20,781 nucleotides of DNA from DASTCC01 sp035711465 (GCA_035711465.1 DASTCC010000096.1:1-20781); one strand, 5' to 3'; shown: positions 1 to 7,440, numbered from the stretch's first letter. The notes: generated by a model not told the origin, from the letters alone. A program made the numbers and translations.

Positions 1-157
1 CGCGGTCGTGCCCGACGTCCGGACGAGCCTCGGCGAGCTCGAGACGCCGATTGCGACCTACACGCTGGCGCAGGGACAGTCGGCGCGCGTGATCGAAACG
101 GGGCGGTGGGGCGCCGCGCCCGTCGTCATCCGGCTCCTCAGACGTCTCGGAGGGTAG
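1..157 (+). CDS. C-terminal fragment of an unrecognised protein
   Basis: An open frame enters from the left edge (first full codon at base 2) and stops with TAG at 155-157, giving 51 residues that end in IRLLRRLGG. The composition, with alternating hydrophobic and polar residues such as ATYTLAQGQSARVIE, looks like beta strands of a real protein rather than a shadow frame. I do not recognise the family. Its last 20 bases overlap the 3' end of the convergent AraC-type gene. The call rests only on an open, protein-like frame at the edge, so it is tentative. Confidence 0.45.
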   Translation, partial: AVVPDVRTSLGELETPIATYTLAQGQSARVIETGRWGAAPVVIRLLRRLGG

Positions 158-1061
158 CGGCGCGATACGCGCGCGGACTGGCGCCGAACTCGGCGCGGAA
201 CGCGCGGTTGAAGTTCGAGACGTCGCCGAAGCCCGACGCGAGCGCGACGTCGAGCACCTTGTCGTTCGTCGTCAGCAGCCGCACCGCGGCGTCGCGCAGC
301 CGCAGCCGGCGGACGTACTGATGCGGCGTCGCGCCCGTGATCGACTCGAAGGTGCGCAGGAAGTGATACGGGCTCAGGCCCGCCCGTCTTGCCAGCGACG
401 CGAGCGGCAGACGGGCGGCATCGTGCCGTTCGATGTCGCGGACGGCTCGTGTGACACGAGCGATCGATGACGGCAGCGGATTTCGGTCGTCACGAGTCGG
501 CGCGCCCGTCGTCAGCCGTGCGATCGCGACCGAGACACGCGTCGCGATCTCTTCCCAGAGTCCGTCCGATGCCGTCGGCAGGTCCGCAATGGCGCGTGAG
601 ATCAGCGGCGAGAGCGCGCGCACCGGGGGCACGCGCAGCGACGCGAATCCGCGACGCACCGGCGCGCCGGCGTCGTGTGCCGATCGGCGAAAGAACTCGG
701 GCGCGAACCGGAACGACAGACAGCGATCGCCCGGCGCGTGATCGTGTGCGCAGACGAAGCATTGGCCGGGACTGCCCAGCATGATCGATCCCGGCGTCAT
801 CAACTCGGACGATCGGCCGGACGAGTATTGAAAACTGCCGGCGAGGATGAGCGCGATCGAGAAGCCGCCGTGCCGCTCCTCGAAGGCGCGATCGCGGCGA
901 TCCGCCGTGCAGATCATGTCGTCGACGACCCAGCCGTCGCCCTTGCCGAGCCGGCGCGCGGAGATGTCGCCGGGCGTGCCCGCCTCGTTTCGGCGGGCCA
1001 GCGCACCCGTCAACGCGATCGCAAGATCTGCCAAGAAGCGGCCCTCGCCGATGTCGTACAA
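138..1061 (-). CDS. AraC family transcriptional regulator
   Basis: A 307-residue DNA-binding regulator. Residues about 35-125 form a cupin-like sensor region. Residues about 202-302 form the AraC double helix-turn-helix, with LASLARRAGLSPYHFLRTF in the first half and SGFGDVSNFNRAFRAEFG followed by SPRAYR in the second, the family signature. The start is TTG at 1061-1059: the frame is closed by a stop at 1082-1080 and no ATG or GTG lies between. There is no clear Shine-Dalgarno site. The sensor half holds a Cys/His cluster (C101, C104, H106, H108, C114). The gene is divergent from the DinB-like gene with a 45-bp spacer, so that neighbour is the natural target. Family assignment is secure; the ligand is unknown. 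Confidence 0.9.
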   Translation of the reverse strand: MYDIGEGRFLADLAIALTGALARRNEAGTPGDISARRLGKGDGWVVDDMICTADRRDRAFEERHGGFSIALILAGSFQYSSGRSSELMTPGSIMLGSPGQCFVCAHDHAPGDRCLSFRFAPEFFRRSAHDAGAPVRRGFASLRVPPVRALSPLISRAIADLPTASDGLWEEIATRVSVAIARLTTGAPTRDDRNPLPSSIARVTRAVRDIERHDAARLPLASLARRAGLSPYHFLRTFESITGATPHQYVRRLRLRDAAVRLLTTNDKVLDVALASGFGDVSNFNRAFRAEFGASPRAYRAATLRDV

Positions 1062-1106
1062 AGGAATTCTGGCACGGGCTCATGCGCCCTTGCCAAGGAG
1101 TTGACG

Positions 1107-1604
1107 ATGAGCGCAGCGACCACCAAATCCGAGACCGTCGCGCCGGCCGCCGCAAGCCTGCTGACGCGAATCCTGAACGAAGGCTACGGCCCGGGCGCCT
1201 GGCATGGCGCAGACCTCAAGGCCGCGCTCGCCGACGTGAGCGACGCTCACGCGTACACGCGTCCCGCACCCGGCCGGCACAACATCGCCGAGATCGCGAT
1301 CCACCACGCGTTCTACGCGCGCTCGGTCCGCGAGCGGCTGACGGGCACGACGGTCGAGCCGTTCGTGTTCAAGGGCGAAGACTGGTTCGCGATCGACTCG
1401 GCGTCGGTGATGCCATGGAAGAAGATTGTGTCGACGGTCGACACCCTGCAGAAGAAGCTCGCCGACACCGTCGCGGATGTCGCGAGCGGCAAGGTCAAGT
1501 CGCCGCTGTCGGCGTCCGAGCAGCTCGACGTCGTGCTTGGCATCGCCTGCCATGCGATCTATCACGCGGCACAGATTCAGCTCGTCAGGAAGCTGGTGGA
1601 TTAA
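1107..1604 (+). CDS. DinB superfamily protein
   Basis: A 165-residue four-helix protein of the DinB/YfiT type, a family of presumed metal-dependent enzymes, some of them thiol-dependent transferases. The metal-ligand signatures are visible: a histidine motif in HNIAEIAIHHAFYARSVRERL-like sequence near residues 52-72 and the terminal HAIYHAAQIQLVRKL. The ATG at 1107 is chosen because AAGGAG lies at 1095-1100, six bases upstream; the open frame extends further left only as antisense to the AraC gene. AraC-type regulators are commonly found beside DinB genes, which fits the divergent arrangement. The TAA stop at 1602-1604 sits in a TTAA that also supplies the stop of the convergent toxin gene. 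The substrate cannot be told from sequence. Confidence 0.85.
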   Translation: MSAATTKSETVAPAAASLLTRILNEGYGPGAWHGADLKAALADVSDAHAYTRPAPGRHNIAEIAIHHAFYARSVRERLTGTTVEPFVFKGEDWFAIDSASVMPWKKIVSTVDTLQKKLADTVADVASGKVKSPLSASEQLDVVLGIACHAIYHAAQIQLVRKLVD

Positions 1605-2065
1605 CGCCGCTGCGTGCTGTTGAACTCCGCCGGTGTCTCGACGCGGATGCCGTAGCGCAGCGCGGAGAGGAAGTGACGGCGGTTGTCGGTAACGATCACG
1701 TTGGCAGCCGCGGCGCGCGCGATCTCGGCGATGTGCGCGTCGTAGATGCGCCCGCCCGTGGTGCCGTCCTCGGCGGCCGAGCGCAGCAGCATGGCGCGGT
1801 CGCGCTCCGGCAGATCGCGCACCGTCATGCGGCCGAGGATCTCCTCGTCGAACAGGCGCCAGGCATCAGGCGGCTTCAGTCGAAACTCCGGCGGGAGCCG
1901 TGTCGCCACCGAGTAGAACTCGAGGCAGCAATGCCAGGCCGTGACGGCGGCGACGCGCTTCTCCGCCACCGCGTGCAGCACGAGCTGCGACGGGCTGCTT
2001 TGCGGACCGAAGTCCACGAGCCCGGCGAGCAGGACGCTGGTGTCGAGGAACGCGGTCACGGCCAT
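1601..2065 (-). CDS. PIN-domain ribonuclease toxin, VapC-like
   Basis: A 154-residue PIN-domain protein, predicted to be a Mg-dependent endoribonuclease toxin. The acidic active-site residues are all in place: D8 in AFLDTSVLL, E49 in CLEFYSVATRLP, D109 in RIYDAHIAEIA and D127 in VIVTDNRRHF. The ATG at 2065-2063 overlaps the last 10 bases of the antitoxin gene (stop at 2056), so the two are almost certainly co-transcribed and translationally coupled. Length and motif spacing are ordinary for VapC. The stop codon shares the TTAA at 1601-1604 with the convergent DinB-like gene, leaving no spacer. Nothing suggests inactivation. Confidence 0.88.
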   Translation of the reverse strand: MAVTAFLDTSVLLAGLVDFGPQSSPSQLVLHAVAEKRVAAVTAWHCCLEFYSVATRLPPEFRLKPPDAWRLFDEEILGRMTVRDLPERDRAMLLRSAAEDGTTGGRIYDAHIAEIARAAAANVIVTDNRRHFLSALRYGIRVETPAEFNSTQRR

Positions 2066-2310
2066 CGATTGCGCTCCTCTTCGATCAATTGCGCGACGTC
2101 CACGGTCGGCCGCGAGTCGACCGGCGCGGTGGGCCGCGCCACCAGGCGCTTGCCGGCGCGCATCAGCCGCGGCGGCGCAGCGACGCGCCCGATCCGCACG
2201 CCAAGCTCGTCGACCTCGATCTCGAGCTCCGAGCCAGGCGTGAAGCCGGCGCGCTCACGAATCGACGCGGGGATGACGATGCGGCCCGCCTTGTCGATGG
2301 TTGTTCGCAT
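2056..2310 (-). CDS. AbrB/SpoVT-fold antitoxin, VapB-like
   Basis: An 84-residue antitoxin. The N-terminal half is a swapped-hairpin AbrB/MazE-type DNA-binding domain (MRTTIDKAGRIVIPASIRER, then GSELEIEVDELGVRI). The C-terminal tail (PTVDVAQLIEEERNRWP) is the likely toxin-wrapping segment. The frame stays open upstream to 2898, but I start at the ATG at 2310-2308 because the AbrB domain begins exactly there and the upstream frame is antisense to another gene. It precedes the PIN toxin with a 10-bp overlap. Such antitoxins normally repress their own promoter; the 21-bp spacer to the divergent gene contains tandem TACCATG copies that could be the operator. Confidence 0.87.
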   Translation of the reverse strand: MRTTIDKAGRIVIPASIRERAGFTPGSELEIEVDELGVRIGRVAAPPRLMRAGKRLVARPTAPVDSRPTVDVAQLIEEERNRWP

Positions 2311-2334
2311 GGCATCACGATACCATGTACCATG
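2311..2334. promoter_or_regulatory. Very short divergent regulatory spacer with tandem TACCATG
   Basis: Only 21 bases separate the antitoxin ATG (2310) from the ATG of the NTF2-like gene (2332). Two perfect adjacent copies of TACCATG lie at 2321-2327 and 2328-2334; the second contains the start codon of the plus-strand gene. The same bases read as an imperfect CATG-spaced palindrome. This is a plausible autoregulatory operator for the AbrB-type antitoxin, but the role is inferred from position only. Confidence 0.35.
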
Positions 2335-2724
2335 CCATCGCCAGTCGACCACCCGCACGACGCCATCGTTGATCTCTATCGGCAATGGTCCGATGCCATC
2401 CGGCGGCGGCGGCCGGACCAACTGCTCGAGCTGCTGACACCCGACTGGGAGCTGTGGGCAGCGGGATCGCCGCCCGTCACGCGCGCCGATGTCGTGCCGA
2501 TGCTCGCCGCAGCGCTGGAAATGTACGACGTCACGCCCGCCTTCGAATGCCACGAGCGTATCGTCGCCGGCGAGTGGGCGTTCGATCGCGGCTGGGACGT
2601 CCAGACGATGCAGCCGCGCGACGGCGGCGCGGCGGTGACGCGGCGGCAGCGCGTGTTCCTGATTCTGCGCAAAGGCGACGACGGCCGCTGGCGCTTCGCG
2701 CGCGGAATGTCGGCGGGCGCTTGA
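2332..2724 (+). CDS. NTF2-like / SnoaL-type (DUF4440-like) small protein
   Basis: A 130-residue protein with the cone-shaped NTF2 fold pattern: an N-terminal helix (DAIVDLYRQWSDAIRRRRPDQL), then LLTPDWELWAAGSPP, and a sheet-rich C-terminus (RIVAGEWAFDRGWDV, RRQRVFLILRKGDDGRWRFARGM). Members bind small ligands or act as isomerases or hydrolases, and many are uncharacterised. The frame is open from 2089, but the upstream part is antisense to the antitoxin gene. The ATG at 2332 is the first methionine before the conserved helix. No Shine-Dalgarno site is visible, so the mRNA may be leaderless or nearly so. The gene is divergent from the toxin-antitoxin pair and shares its short control region. 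Confidence 0.75.
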   Translation: MPSPVDHPHDAIVDLYRQWSDAIRRRRPDQLLELLTPDWELWAAGSPPVTRADVVPMLAAALEMYDVTPAFECHERIVAGEWAFDRGWDVQTMQPRDGGAAVTRRQRVFLILRKGDDGRWRFARGMSAGA

Positions 2725-2731
2725 TTCGGAA

Positions 2732-2759
2732 AGCCGAGAGCCGAGAGCTGACAGAGCGT
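2732..2759 (+). repeat. Heptamer array, AGCCGAG family
   Basis: Four consecutive 7-nt units follow the stop of the NTF2-like gene: AGCCGAG at 2732-2738 and 2739-2745, then the diverged AGCTGAC at 2746-2752 and AGAGCGT at 2753-2759. It is short and degenerate, but the exact 7-nt phase matches the arrays found in other spacers of this window. Function unknown. Confidence 0.5.
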
Positions 2760-2761
2760 GA

Positions 2762-2943
2762 CCAGATCTTGACCCGCATCGAGTGCTCGCGGTACAGGCG
2801 GTCTCAGACTTGACGTCCGACGCGTCGTAGAACGCGTCGATCTTGCCGAGGGGCCCGTTGGCGCGGAACTCGGCGGGCGAGTGTGGGTCGGCCATCACCT
2901 GCTGGCGCAGGTACTCGTCGCGCGCCTTCAGCCGCCAGGCTTC
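2762..2943 (-). pseudogene. Remnant of an M13 (neprilysin/PepO-like) metallopeptidase C-terminus
   Basis: Reading leftwards from 2943, the frame gives about 49 residues including ARDEYLRQQVMADPHSPAEF, then RANGPLGKIDAFYDASDVK and SETA. A one-base shift at about 2797 continues as LYREHSMRVKIW, ending at 2762. This matches the end of M13 peptidases: the DPHSP..(F/Y)R.NGP motif, the PEF/AFY..F.VK helix, and the terminal basic-x-x-W. Restoring one C (GCCTG to GCCCTG) would rejoin the frames. The codon after the final Trp is TCA rather than a stop. The catalytic domain with its HExxH is absent; the fragment abuts the 3' end of the VWFA gene at 2984. It is a degraded leftover, not a functional gene. 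Confidence 0.75.
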
Positions 2944-2983
2944 AGCTCGCGGCCTCGACCGGGACGACCGATGGGATGAAGCG

Positions 2984-4954
2984 CTAGCCGCCGCCTTTAC
3001 GCACTCGTTTCGTAACCGTCCCGGTCTCGGCGTTGCCTTCGAATACGGTGGCGACGATGTCGAACACGCCGGAGGGCAGTTCGTCCGTCGGCAGCGCCAC
3101 GCTTGCCGTCAGCGTCCCTCCGTTTCGATTCGGTACGACGTCGCGCCTGAAGATCGCATTGGTCTGCCCCGAAGGGACGATCTCGAATCTGACCGTGAGG
3201 TCCGACGCCGCGGCCGGACCGTCGGCGTAGAGCTCGAGCGACGCCTGCAGCGTCGTCGCGCGCTCCGGCAGCGCTTCGAGCGCCAGAAACCGAGTGACGC
3301 CGTCGTCAGCGGCCCAGCCGGTGAACAGATCGCTGGCCATGAAATGGCCGAGCTGCGCGAGCGACGCGGCGACCGGCTGTTCGACTCCGCCGACGTTGCC
3401 GTTCGCGTCGGCGACGACGACGCGCAGTTTGTAGCGGCCGGAGGTGATTGGGACCGGCAGATTCAGGTAGTAGTCATTCGACACGCCGGACGCTGTCATC
3501 GGCGCGCGCCCGTTGCGCGCGATCTGGCCAGCCTCGTCGATGATCGCGAACATCGCGACCAGCGGCCCCGGCACCGCCGACGGCACCTGCACGCTGACGC
3601 CGAGCTGGAGATCGGCGTTCGCCGGATTGCGGCGCAGCGCGGTGGCGAGCGCAATCGGCACGCCGTACGACGCGCCGCCCTGCGCGAGCGCGGTGCGAGC
3701 GCGCTCATCGGGAGAGGTGACTTCCGCCGCGGCGGTCTCGAGAATCGCATGCGAATTGGTCCGCACCGTCATGCCGGATCCACGCACGGTGACCTTGGCA
3801 TCGAGCAGCCGCCGCCGATCCGTGCCGAGCGGCGCCTCGACGCCGAGCCGGTAGAAGCCGGAGGTCTCGCGCTGGATGCGGGTGAAGAAGCGATCGGCCT
3901 GACCGACGGCAAGGAACCATTCGCCGCCGGCCGCGTTGGCGACGACTTGCGCGCCGCTGTTGAGGAACGCCTTTTCGCCTCGCAGCGCCAGTTCCATGCC
4001 GGGTCGCCTGTTCATATCGAACTCTTCGACCGACTCGATGATCGCGTAGAACTGCGTCCCGGCTTCGGCCGCGGCGCGGGCGATCGATTCGGTCTGCTCT
4101 CTGATGTTGTCGGTCGGCGACAACGCCACTCCGTACGACAACGCGATGACGATTCGAGGCTTCGGCGCCTGCCCCATCGCCGCGATCGCAGCGCGATAGG
4201 TCGCGATCTGCGATGCGGTCCTGTGGATCGTGAGCGCACCGAGATGCCGGGCGTCCATCTCGACCTTGTTGGGACAGTCGCTGTCGGTTGCCCGCGCGGG
4301 ACTGTAGTTGCGGATCCCGCATTCGCGTTCGATGACCTGCACCAATGTGCCCAGGGCGCCGTTGAAGATCTCGATGGCTTCGTTGACGCCGATGTAGAAC
4401 CGCGGCGACGGATTGTCGTCATTGCGGCCAACCAGCAGCTTGCTCTTCAGCGCCTTCAGGATCACGTCGCGGTCGCGCGTTGGCTGGACCACGGGCCCAA
4501 GCCCGCTGGTTGTCATCAGCGCGACCAGGTCGTCGTCGTCGAACGTCGCCAGCATCCGTTCCGCGGCGAGCGCGAGACTCTTGATCTGGGTCAGCTTCGC
4601 GCTGAGATCGTCGAAGACGATCAGGAACACGCGGCCGCCGCGATCGGCAGTAGCGGTTGGAGCGGGCTTCGTCGCGCCGCCCGCAACCGGTGGCGCCGTC
4701 TCGTCAACACCGGGCGGCTCGGCGTACTGCAGGAAGTCGATCGCCCGCACCGGCCGCGACTTGCCATCGAACGTCACCGCGAAGTCGTCGGCCGTCAGCC
4801 CGCGAATCGGCACGCCCGCCTTGTCGACGACGATGACGTCGACGGTGACGAGCTCGACGCCGGCGCGGAACGCGGGGTTGGGCTGTTGTTGCTGCGTCCG
4901 CGCCGCTGCCGTTGCCAGCAACAGCAGTCCGAGCGCGATGACAGCCCGTCGCAT
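2984..4954 (-). CDS. Secreted VWFA-related protein, acidobacterial type
   Basis: A 656-residue exported protein. MRRAVIALGLLLLATAAA is a signal peptide. Residues about 32-77 (VELVTVDVIVVDKAGVPIRG, TADDFAVTFDGK, PVRAIDFLQY) form the small beta domain that precedes the von Willebrand A-like domain in the acidobacterial VWFA-related family (TIGR03436 type). The VWA-like domain runs from about 108 (RVFLIVFDDLSAK) to about 345. Its metal site reads FDDLS rather than DxSxS, which I understand to be usual in this family. The C-terminal 300 residues are beta-rich and hydrophilic. The ATG at 4954-4952 is chosen because it begins the signal peptide; the 37 codons upstream encode repeat DNA. It probably acts in the periplasm or at the surface; its partners are unknown. 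Confidence 0.85.
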   Translation of the reverse strand: MRRAVIALGLLLLATAAARTQQQQPNPAFRAGVELVTVDVIVVDKAGVPIRGLTADDFAVTFDGKSRPVRAIDFLQYAEPPGVDETAPPVAGGATKPAPTATADRGGRVFLIVFDDLSAKLTQIKSLALAAERMLATFDDDDLVALMTTSGLGPVVQPTRDRDVILKALKSKLLVGRNDDNPSPRFYIGVNEAIEIFNGALGTLVQVIERECGIRNYSPARATDSDCPNKVEMDARHLGALTIHRTASQIATYRAAIAAMGQAPKPRIVIALSYGVALSPTDNIREQTESIARAAAEAGTQFYAIIESVEEFDMNRRPGMELALRGEKAFLNSGAQVVANAAGGEWFLAVGQADRFFTRIQRETSGFYRLGVEAPLGTDRRRLLDAKVTVRGSGMTVRTNSHAILETAAAEVTSPDERARTALAQGGASYGVPIALATALRRNPANADLQLGVSVQVPSAVPGPLVAMFAIIDEAGQIARNGRAPMTASGVSNDYYLNLPVPITSGRYKLRVVVADANGNVGGVEQPVAASLAQLGHFMASDLFTGWAADDGVTRFLALEALPERATTLQASLELYADGPAAASDLTVRFEIVPSGQTNAIFRRDVVPNRNGGTLTASVALPTDELPSGVFDIVATVFEGNAETGTVTKRVRKGGG

Positions 4955-4970
4955 CAGCAACACTCTATCT

Positions 4971-5063
4971 GAGGCTTGGAGGCTTGGGGCTTGGAGGCTT
5001 GGGCCGGAAGGCTGGAGGTTCGGGGCTTGTAGGCCGGGACAATTTGGTTCAACGCCAAGCCTC
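4971..5063 (+). repeat. GGCTTGG-family array with an inverted arm
   Basis: The 128-bp spacer between the CNNM gene and the VWFA gene begins with about four copies of (GA)GGCTTGG at 7-8 nt spacing (4971-5003). Further diverged copies follow to about 5035. GAGGCTTGG occurs at 4971-4979 and 4994-5002, and its exact complement CCAAGCCTC lies at 5055-5063, so the transcript could fold. The position, downstream of the CNNM stop on the minus strand, would suit a weak terminator, but there is no T-run. Confidence 0.6.
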
Positions 5064-5082
5064 ACGCCTCCGCCCCCCCAGG

Positions 5083-6381
5083 CTAAACCGCCACCACGGT
5101 CGCCTTCACTTCGCGCACGCCTCTGCCCATCACCGCCGTGACCTCGAGCCGGATGCGGTCGTAAATGATGACATCGCCAACGACTGGCGGCCGATCGAGG
5201 CGCGCCAGCACCAGGCCGCTGACGCTCTCGACTTCGTCGTGCGAAAGATCGAGATCGAAGAACTGCCCGAGCTCGTCGAGCCGTACCGTGCCGGCGGCCC
5301 GCACAGTGCCGTCGGGGTCGCGCACGATCGGCGGCGCCACTTCCTGCCCCTCGTCGAGCTCGCCGACGACTTCCTCGAACAGATCCTCGAGGCTGATGAT
5401 GCCGGCGGTGCCGCCGTGCTCGTCGATCACCAGCGCGAGGTGTGCGTTGGTGCGCTGCATCTCCGCGAGCACCGTGTCTACCGGCGCCGTCGTCGGCACG
5501 ACCGGAATGCGGCGGACGTCGGCGGCGCTCACGGCCTCATTCGAGAGCAGGCGCTTGAGCAGATCCTTCACGTGCAGCATGCCGACGACGTGATCGAGGT
5601 CGCCGTCGTAGACCGCGTAACGGGTGTGGCGATACCGCGAGATGATCTTGCGCAGCGCGGCCGGCGTGGCGCCGACCGGGATGCCGGCGACACGGACGCG
5701 GGGCACCATCACCTGGCTGGCCGTCAGATCGTTGAACTCGAACAGCTCGCGCAGGATGTGGCCGGACTCCTCGCGGATTGCCCCGCCTTCGCCGCTTTCC
5801 TCGACGATGATCTGAAGCTCTTCGGGCGTGTAGCTGTGCTCGCTCGAATGGGCGTGGCGGCTGATGCCGAAAACGCGCAGCACCAGCCACGCGATCTGAT
5901 TCGAGATCGTGACGAACGGGTAGAGCGCGTAGAGCGTGATCTGCATCGGCAGGTGCGCGAACTTCGCGGTCGGCTCGGGGTGCTGGAGCGCGACGCCCTT
6001 CGGGATCATCTCGCCGAGGACGATGTGCACGATGGTCAAGAACGCGAGCGAGAGGCCGCTGGCGAGCGCGGCCGCGCCAATCCAGGGGATCGGTCCAAGC
6101 AGCGGCTCGAGCAGCGTGGCCAACTGGTGCTCGCCGTACATGCCAAGGCCGAGGCTCGCCAGCGTGATGCCGAGCTGCGCGGTGGCGACGTAGCGATCCT
6201 GACGGTTCGGGTCGGTCTGGATGTCGAGCAGCCGCCGCGCGAACCGATCGCCGTGGTCGGCGCGCGTCTTGAGCGTCGTGCGCGGCGCGGCGATCAGTGC
6301 GAACTCGGCGGCGACGTAGATGCCGTTGAGGACGACGAACAGCGCGCTGAGCGCCAGGACCGTGATCCAGGCCATGGTCAC
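5083..6381 (-). CDS. CNNM/hemolysin-family protein with CBS pair and CorC domain
   Basis: A 432-residue inner-membrane protein with the full CNNM/CorC layout: a DUF21 transmembrane domain (about residues 1-195, with AAEFALIAAPRTTL and the VLGEMIPKGVALQHPE motif), a CBS pair (about 215-335, with VMVPRVRVAGIPVG and DEHGGTAGIISLEDLFEEVVGE), and a C-terminal CorC_HlyC domain (about 350-430). The family is linked to magnesium or cobalt transport and its control by nucleotide binding to CBS. GTG at 6381 overlaps the stop of the upstream paralogue by 4 bp; ATG at 6375 is an equally good start. The two form an operon. The name hemolysin is historical and does not imply toxicity. Confidence 0.9.
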   Translation of the reverse strand: MTMAWITVLALSALFVVLNGIYVAAEFALIAAPRTTLKTRADHGDRFARRLLDIQTDPNRQDRYVATAQLGITLASLGLGMYGEHQLATLLEPLLGPIPWIGAAALASGLSLAFLTIVHIVLGEMIPKGVALQHPEPTAKFAHLPMQITLYALYPFVTISNQIAWLVLRVFGISRHAHSSEHSYTPEELQIIVEESGEGGAIREESGHILRELFEFNDLTASQVMVPRVRVAGIPVGATPAALRKIISRYRHTRYAVYDGDLDHVVGMLHVKDLLKRLLSNEAVSAADVRRIPVVPTTAPVDTVLAEMQRTNAHLALVIDEHGGTAGIISLEDLFEEVVGELDEGQEVAPPIVRDPDGTVRAAGTVRLDELGQFFDLDLSHDEVESVSGLVLARLDRPPVVGDVIIYDRIRLEVTAVMGRGVREVKATVVAV

Positions 6382-7427
6382 GCCTGCGCGCCCGCCGGAT
6401 TCCGGCCGAGCAACTCCGTGAGCACGTCCTGGATGGTGACGATGCCGAGCGCCGCGCCGGCGGCGTCGACGACGAGCGCCTGGTGCACGCGATGCTCGCG
6501 CAGCTGGCCGATGACGCGGTCGGCCGGCAGCGTGCTGGCGATCGGAATCAACGGCCCGATCAGCCGATCGAGCGGTTGCGGGCCATCGACCACGTAGCGA
6601 TTGACCAGGTCCTTGACCCGCAGCGTGCCGATGATGCGTTCCGGCGTGTCGCGATACACCGGCAGCCGGCTGAACGGGCTCGCCGTGACCACGCGGACCA
6701 GGTCGTCCCAGGTTGCGTTCGCCGGCACCATCGTCAACCGATCGCGCGGCACCATCAGATCGCCGGCGGTGCGAAGCCGCAGGCGCAACGCTCGATGCAA
6801 ACGCTCCTGCTCTTCCGGCTCGAGCAGTCCGCCGTCACGACTCTCCGCGATCAGCAGCTCGATCTCTTCCGGCGAGTGCAGATGACGATGCGACTCCGCG
6901 GAGATGCCCACGATTCGCAGCGCCGCGTTGGCGCTGCCGTTCAGGATCAGGAGGAAGGGCCGGAACACCGCGAGCGACCAGCGCATCGGCAGCACGGTGG
7001 CGAGGGCGGTGCCGGTCGGATACTGCAGCGCGATCGCCTTCGGCACGAGCTCGCCGATGACCAGCTGCACCGCCGTGAGGACGATCAGCACCGAGACCGT
7101 CGCGACCGAGAAAGCGGTTTCCGGCCGGAGCGACAACCAGTTGGCGAGGATCGGCGCGATGTCCGGGGTCACGGTCGCTTGTCCGAGCGCGCCGAGCGCG
7201 AGGCTGGTGACGGTGATGCCGATCTGCGACGCGCCGACGTAGCGATCGAGCGCCGGGCCGCTCTCGACGAAGGGCAGCAGCCGCCGGGCGAACCAGTTGC
7301 CGTCCTCCGCGAGCCGCCGCACCTTGCTGCGTCGCACGCCGACGGCGCCGAACTCCGCGCAGACGTAGAGAGAATTTCCGAGAATCAGGACCGCCAGGCC
7401 GGTCCAGACCCAGAAGGACATGCGCAT
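6378..7427 (-). CDS. CNNM/hemolysin-family protein lacking the CorC domain
   Basis: A 349-residue paralogue of the downstream gene. It has the DUF21 transmembrane domain (about 1-190, including CAEFGAVGVRRSKV and LVIGELVPKAIALQYP) and a CBS pair (about 210-340, including LMVPRDRLTMVPAN and ALGIVTIQDVLTELLG). It then stops, without the CorC_HlyC domain of its partner. The gene is first in the operon; its TGA at 6380-6378 overlaps the GTG of the second gene. ATG codons at 7427 and 7421 are both possible starts, and the first is used. The pairing of a long and a short CNNM protein is recurrent in bacteria and suggests a hetero-oligomer. It is divergent from mscL. Confidence 0.88.
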   Translation of the reverse strand: MRMSFWVWTGLAVLILGNSLYVCAEFGAVGVRRSKVRRLAEDGNWFARRLLPFVESGPALDRYVGASQIGITVTSLALGALGQATVTPDIAPILANWLSLRPETAFSVATVSVLIVLTAVQLVIGELVPKAIALQYPTGTALATVLPMRWSLAVFRPFLLILNGSANAALRIVGISAESHRHLHSPEEIELLIAESRDGGLLEPEEQERLHRALRLRLRTAGDLMVPRDRLTMVPANATWDDLVRVVTASPFSRLPVYRDTPERIIGTLRVKDLVNRYVVDGPQPLDRLIGPLIPIASTLPADRVIGQLREHRVHQALVVDAAGAALGIVTIQDVLTELLGRNPAGAQA

Positions 7428-7440
7428 AGTCTAGACGGGG

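Noticed and set aside
1601..2310. Toxin-antitoxin pair as part of a new defence island
   Set aside because: It is an ordinary VapBC-type pair with all active-site residues and no restriction, CBASS, retron or similar genes nearby.
2311..2898. A fusion of the antitoxin with an upstream peptidase-like segment
   Set aside because: The frame is continuous only by chance: it joins the M13 remnant, shifted frame and antisense of the NTF2-like gene to the antitoxin. The AbrB domain has its own ATG at 2310.
2843..4972. A 709-residue plus-strand open frame
   Set aside because: It is entirely antisense to the VWFA gene, is dominated by Arg, Asp, His and Gly, and has no recognisable domain. It is a shadow of GC-rich codon use.
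4955..5082. Intrinsic terminator after the CNNM operon
   Set aside because: The GAGGCTTGG/CCAAGCCTC pair can fold but has a long loop and no T-run on the minus-strand transcript, so I list it only as a repeat.
4984..6597. A 537-residue plus-strand open frame
   Set aside because: Antisense to the CNNM pair, with the same low-complexity Arg/Asp/His composition and no domain.
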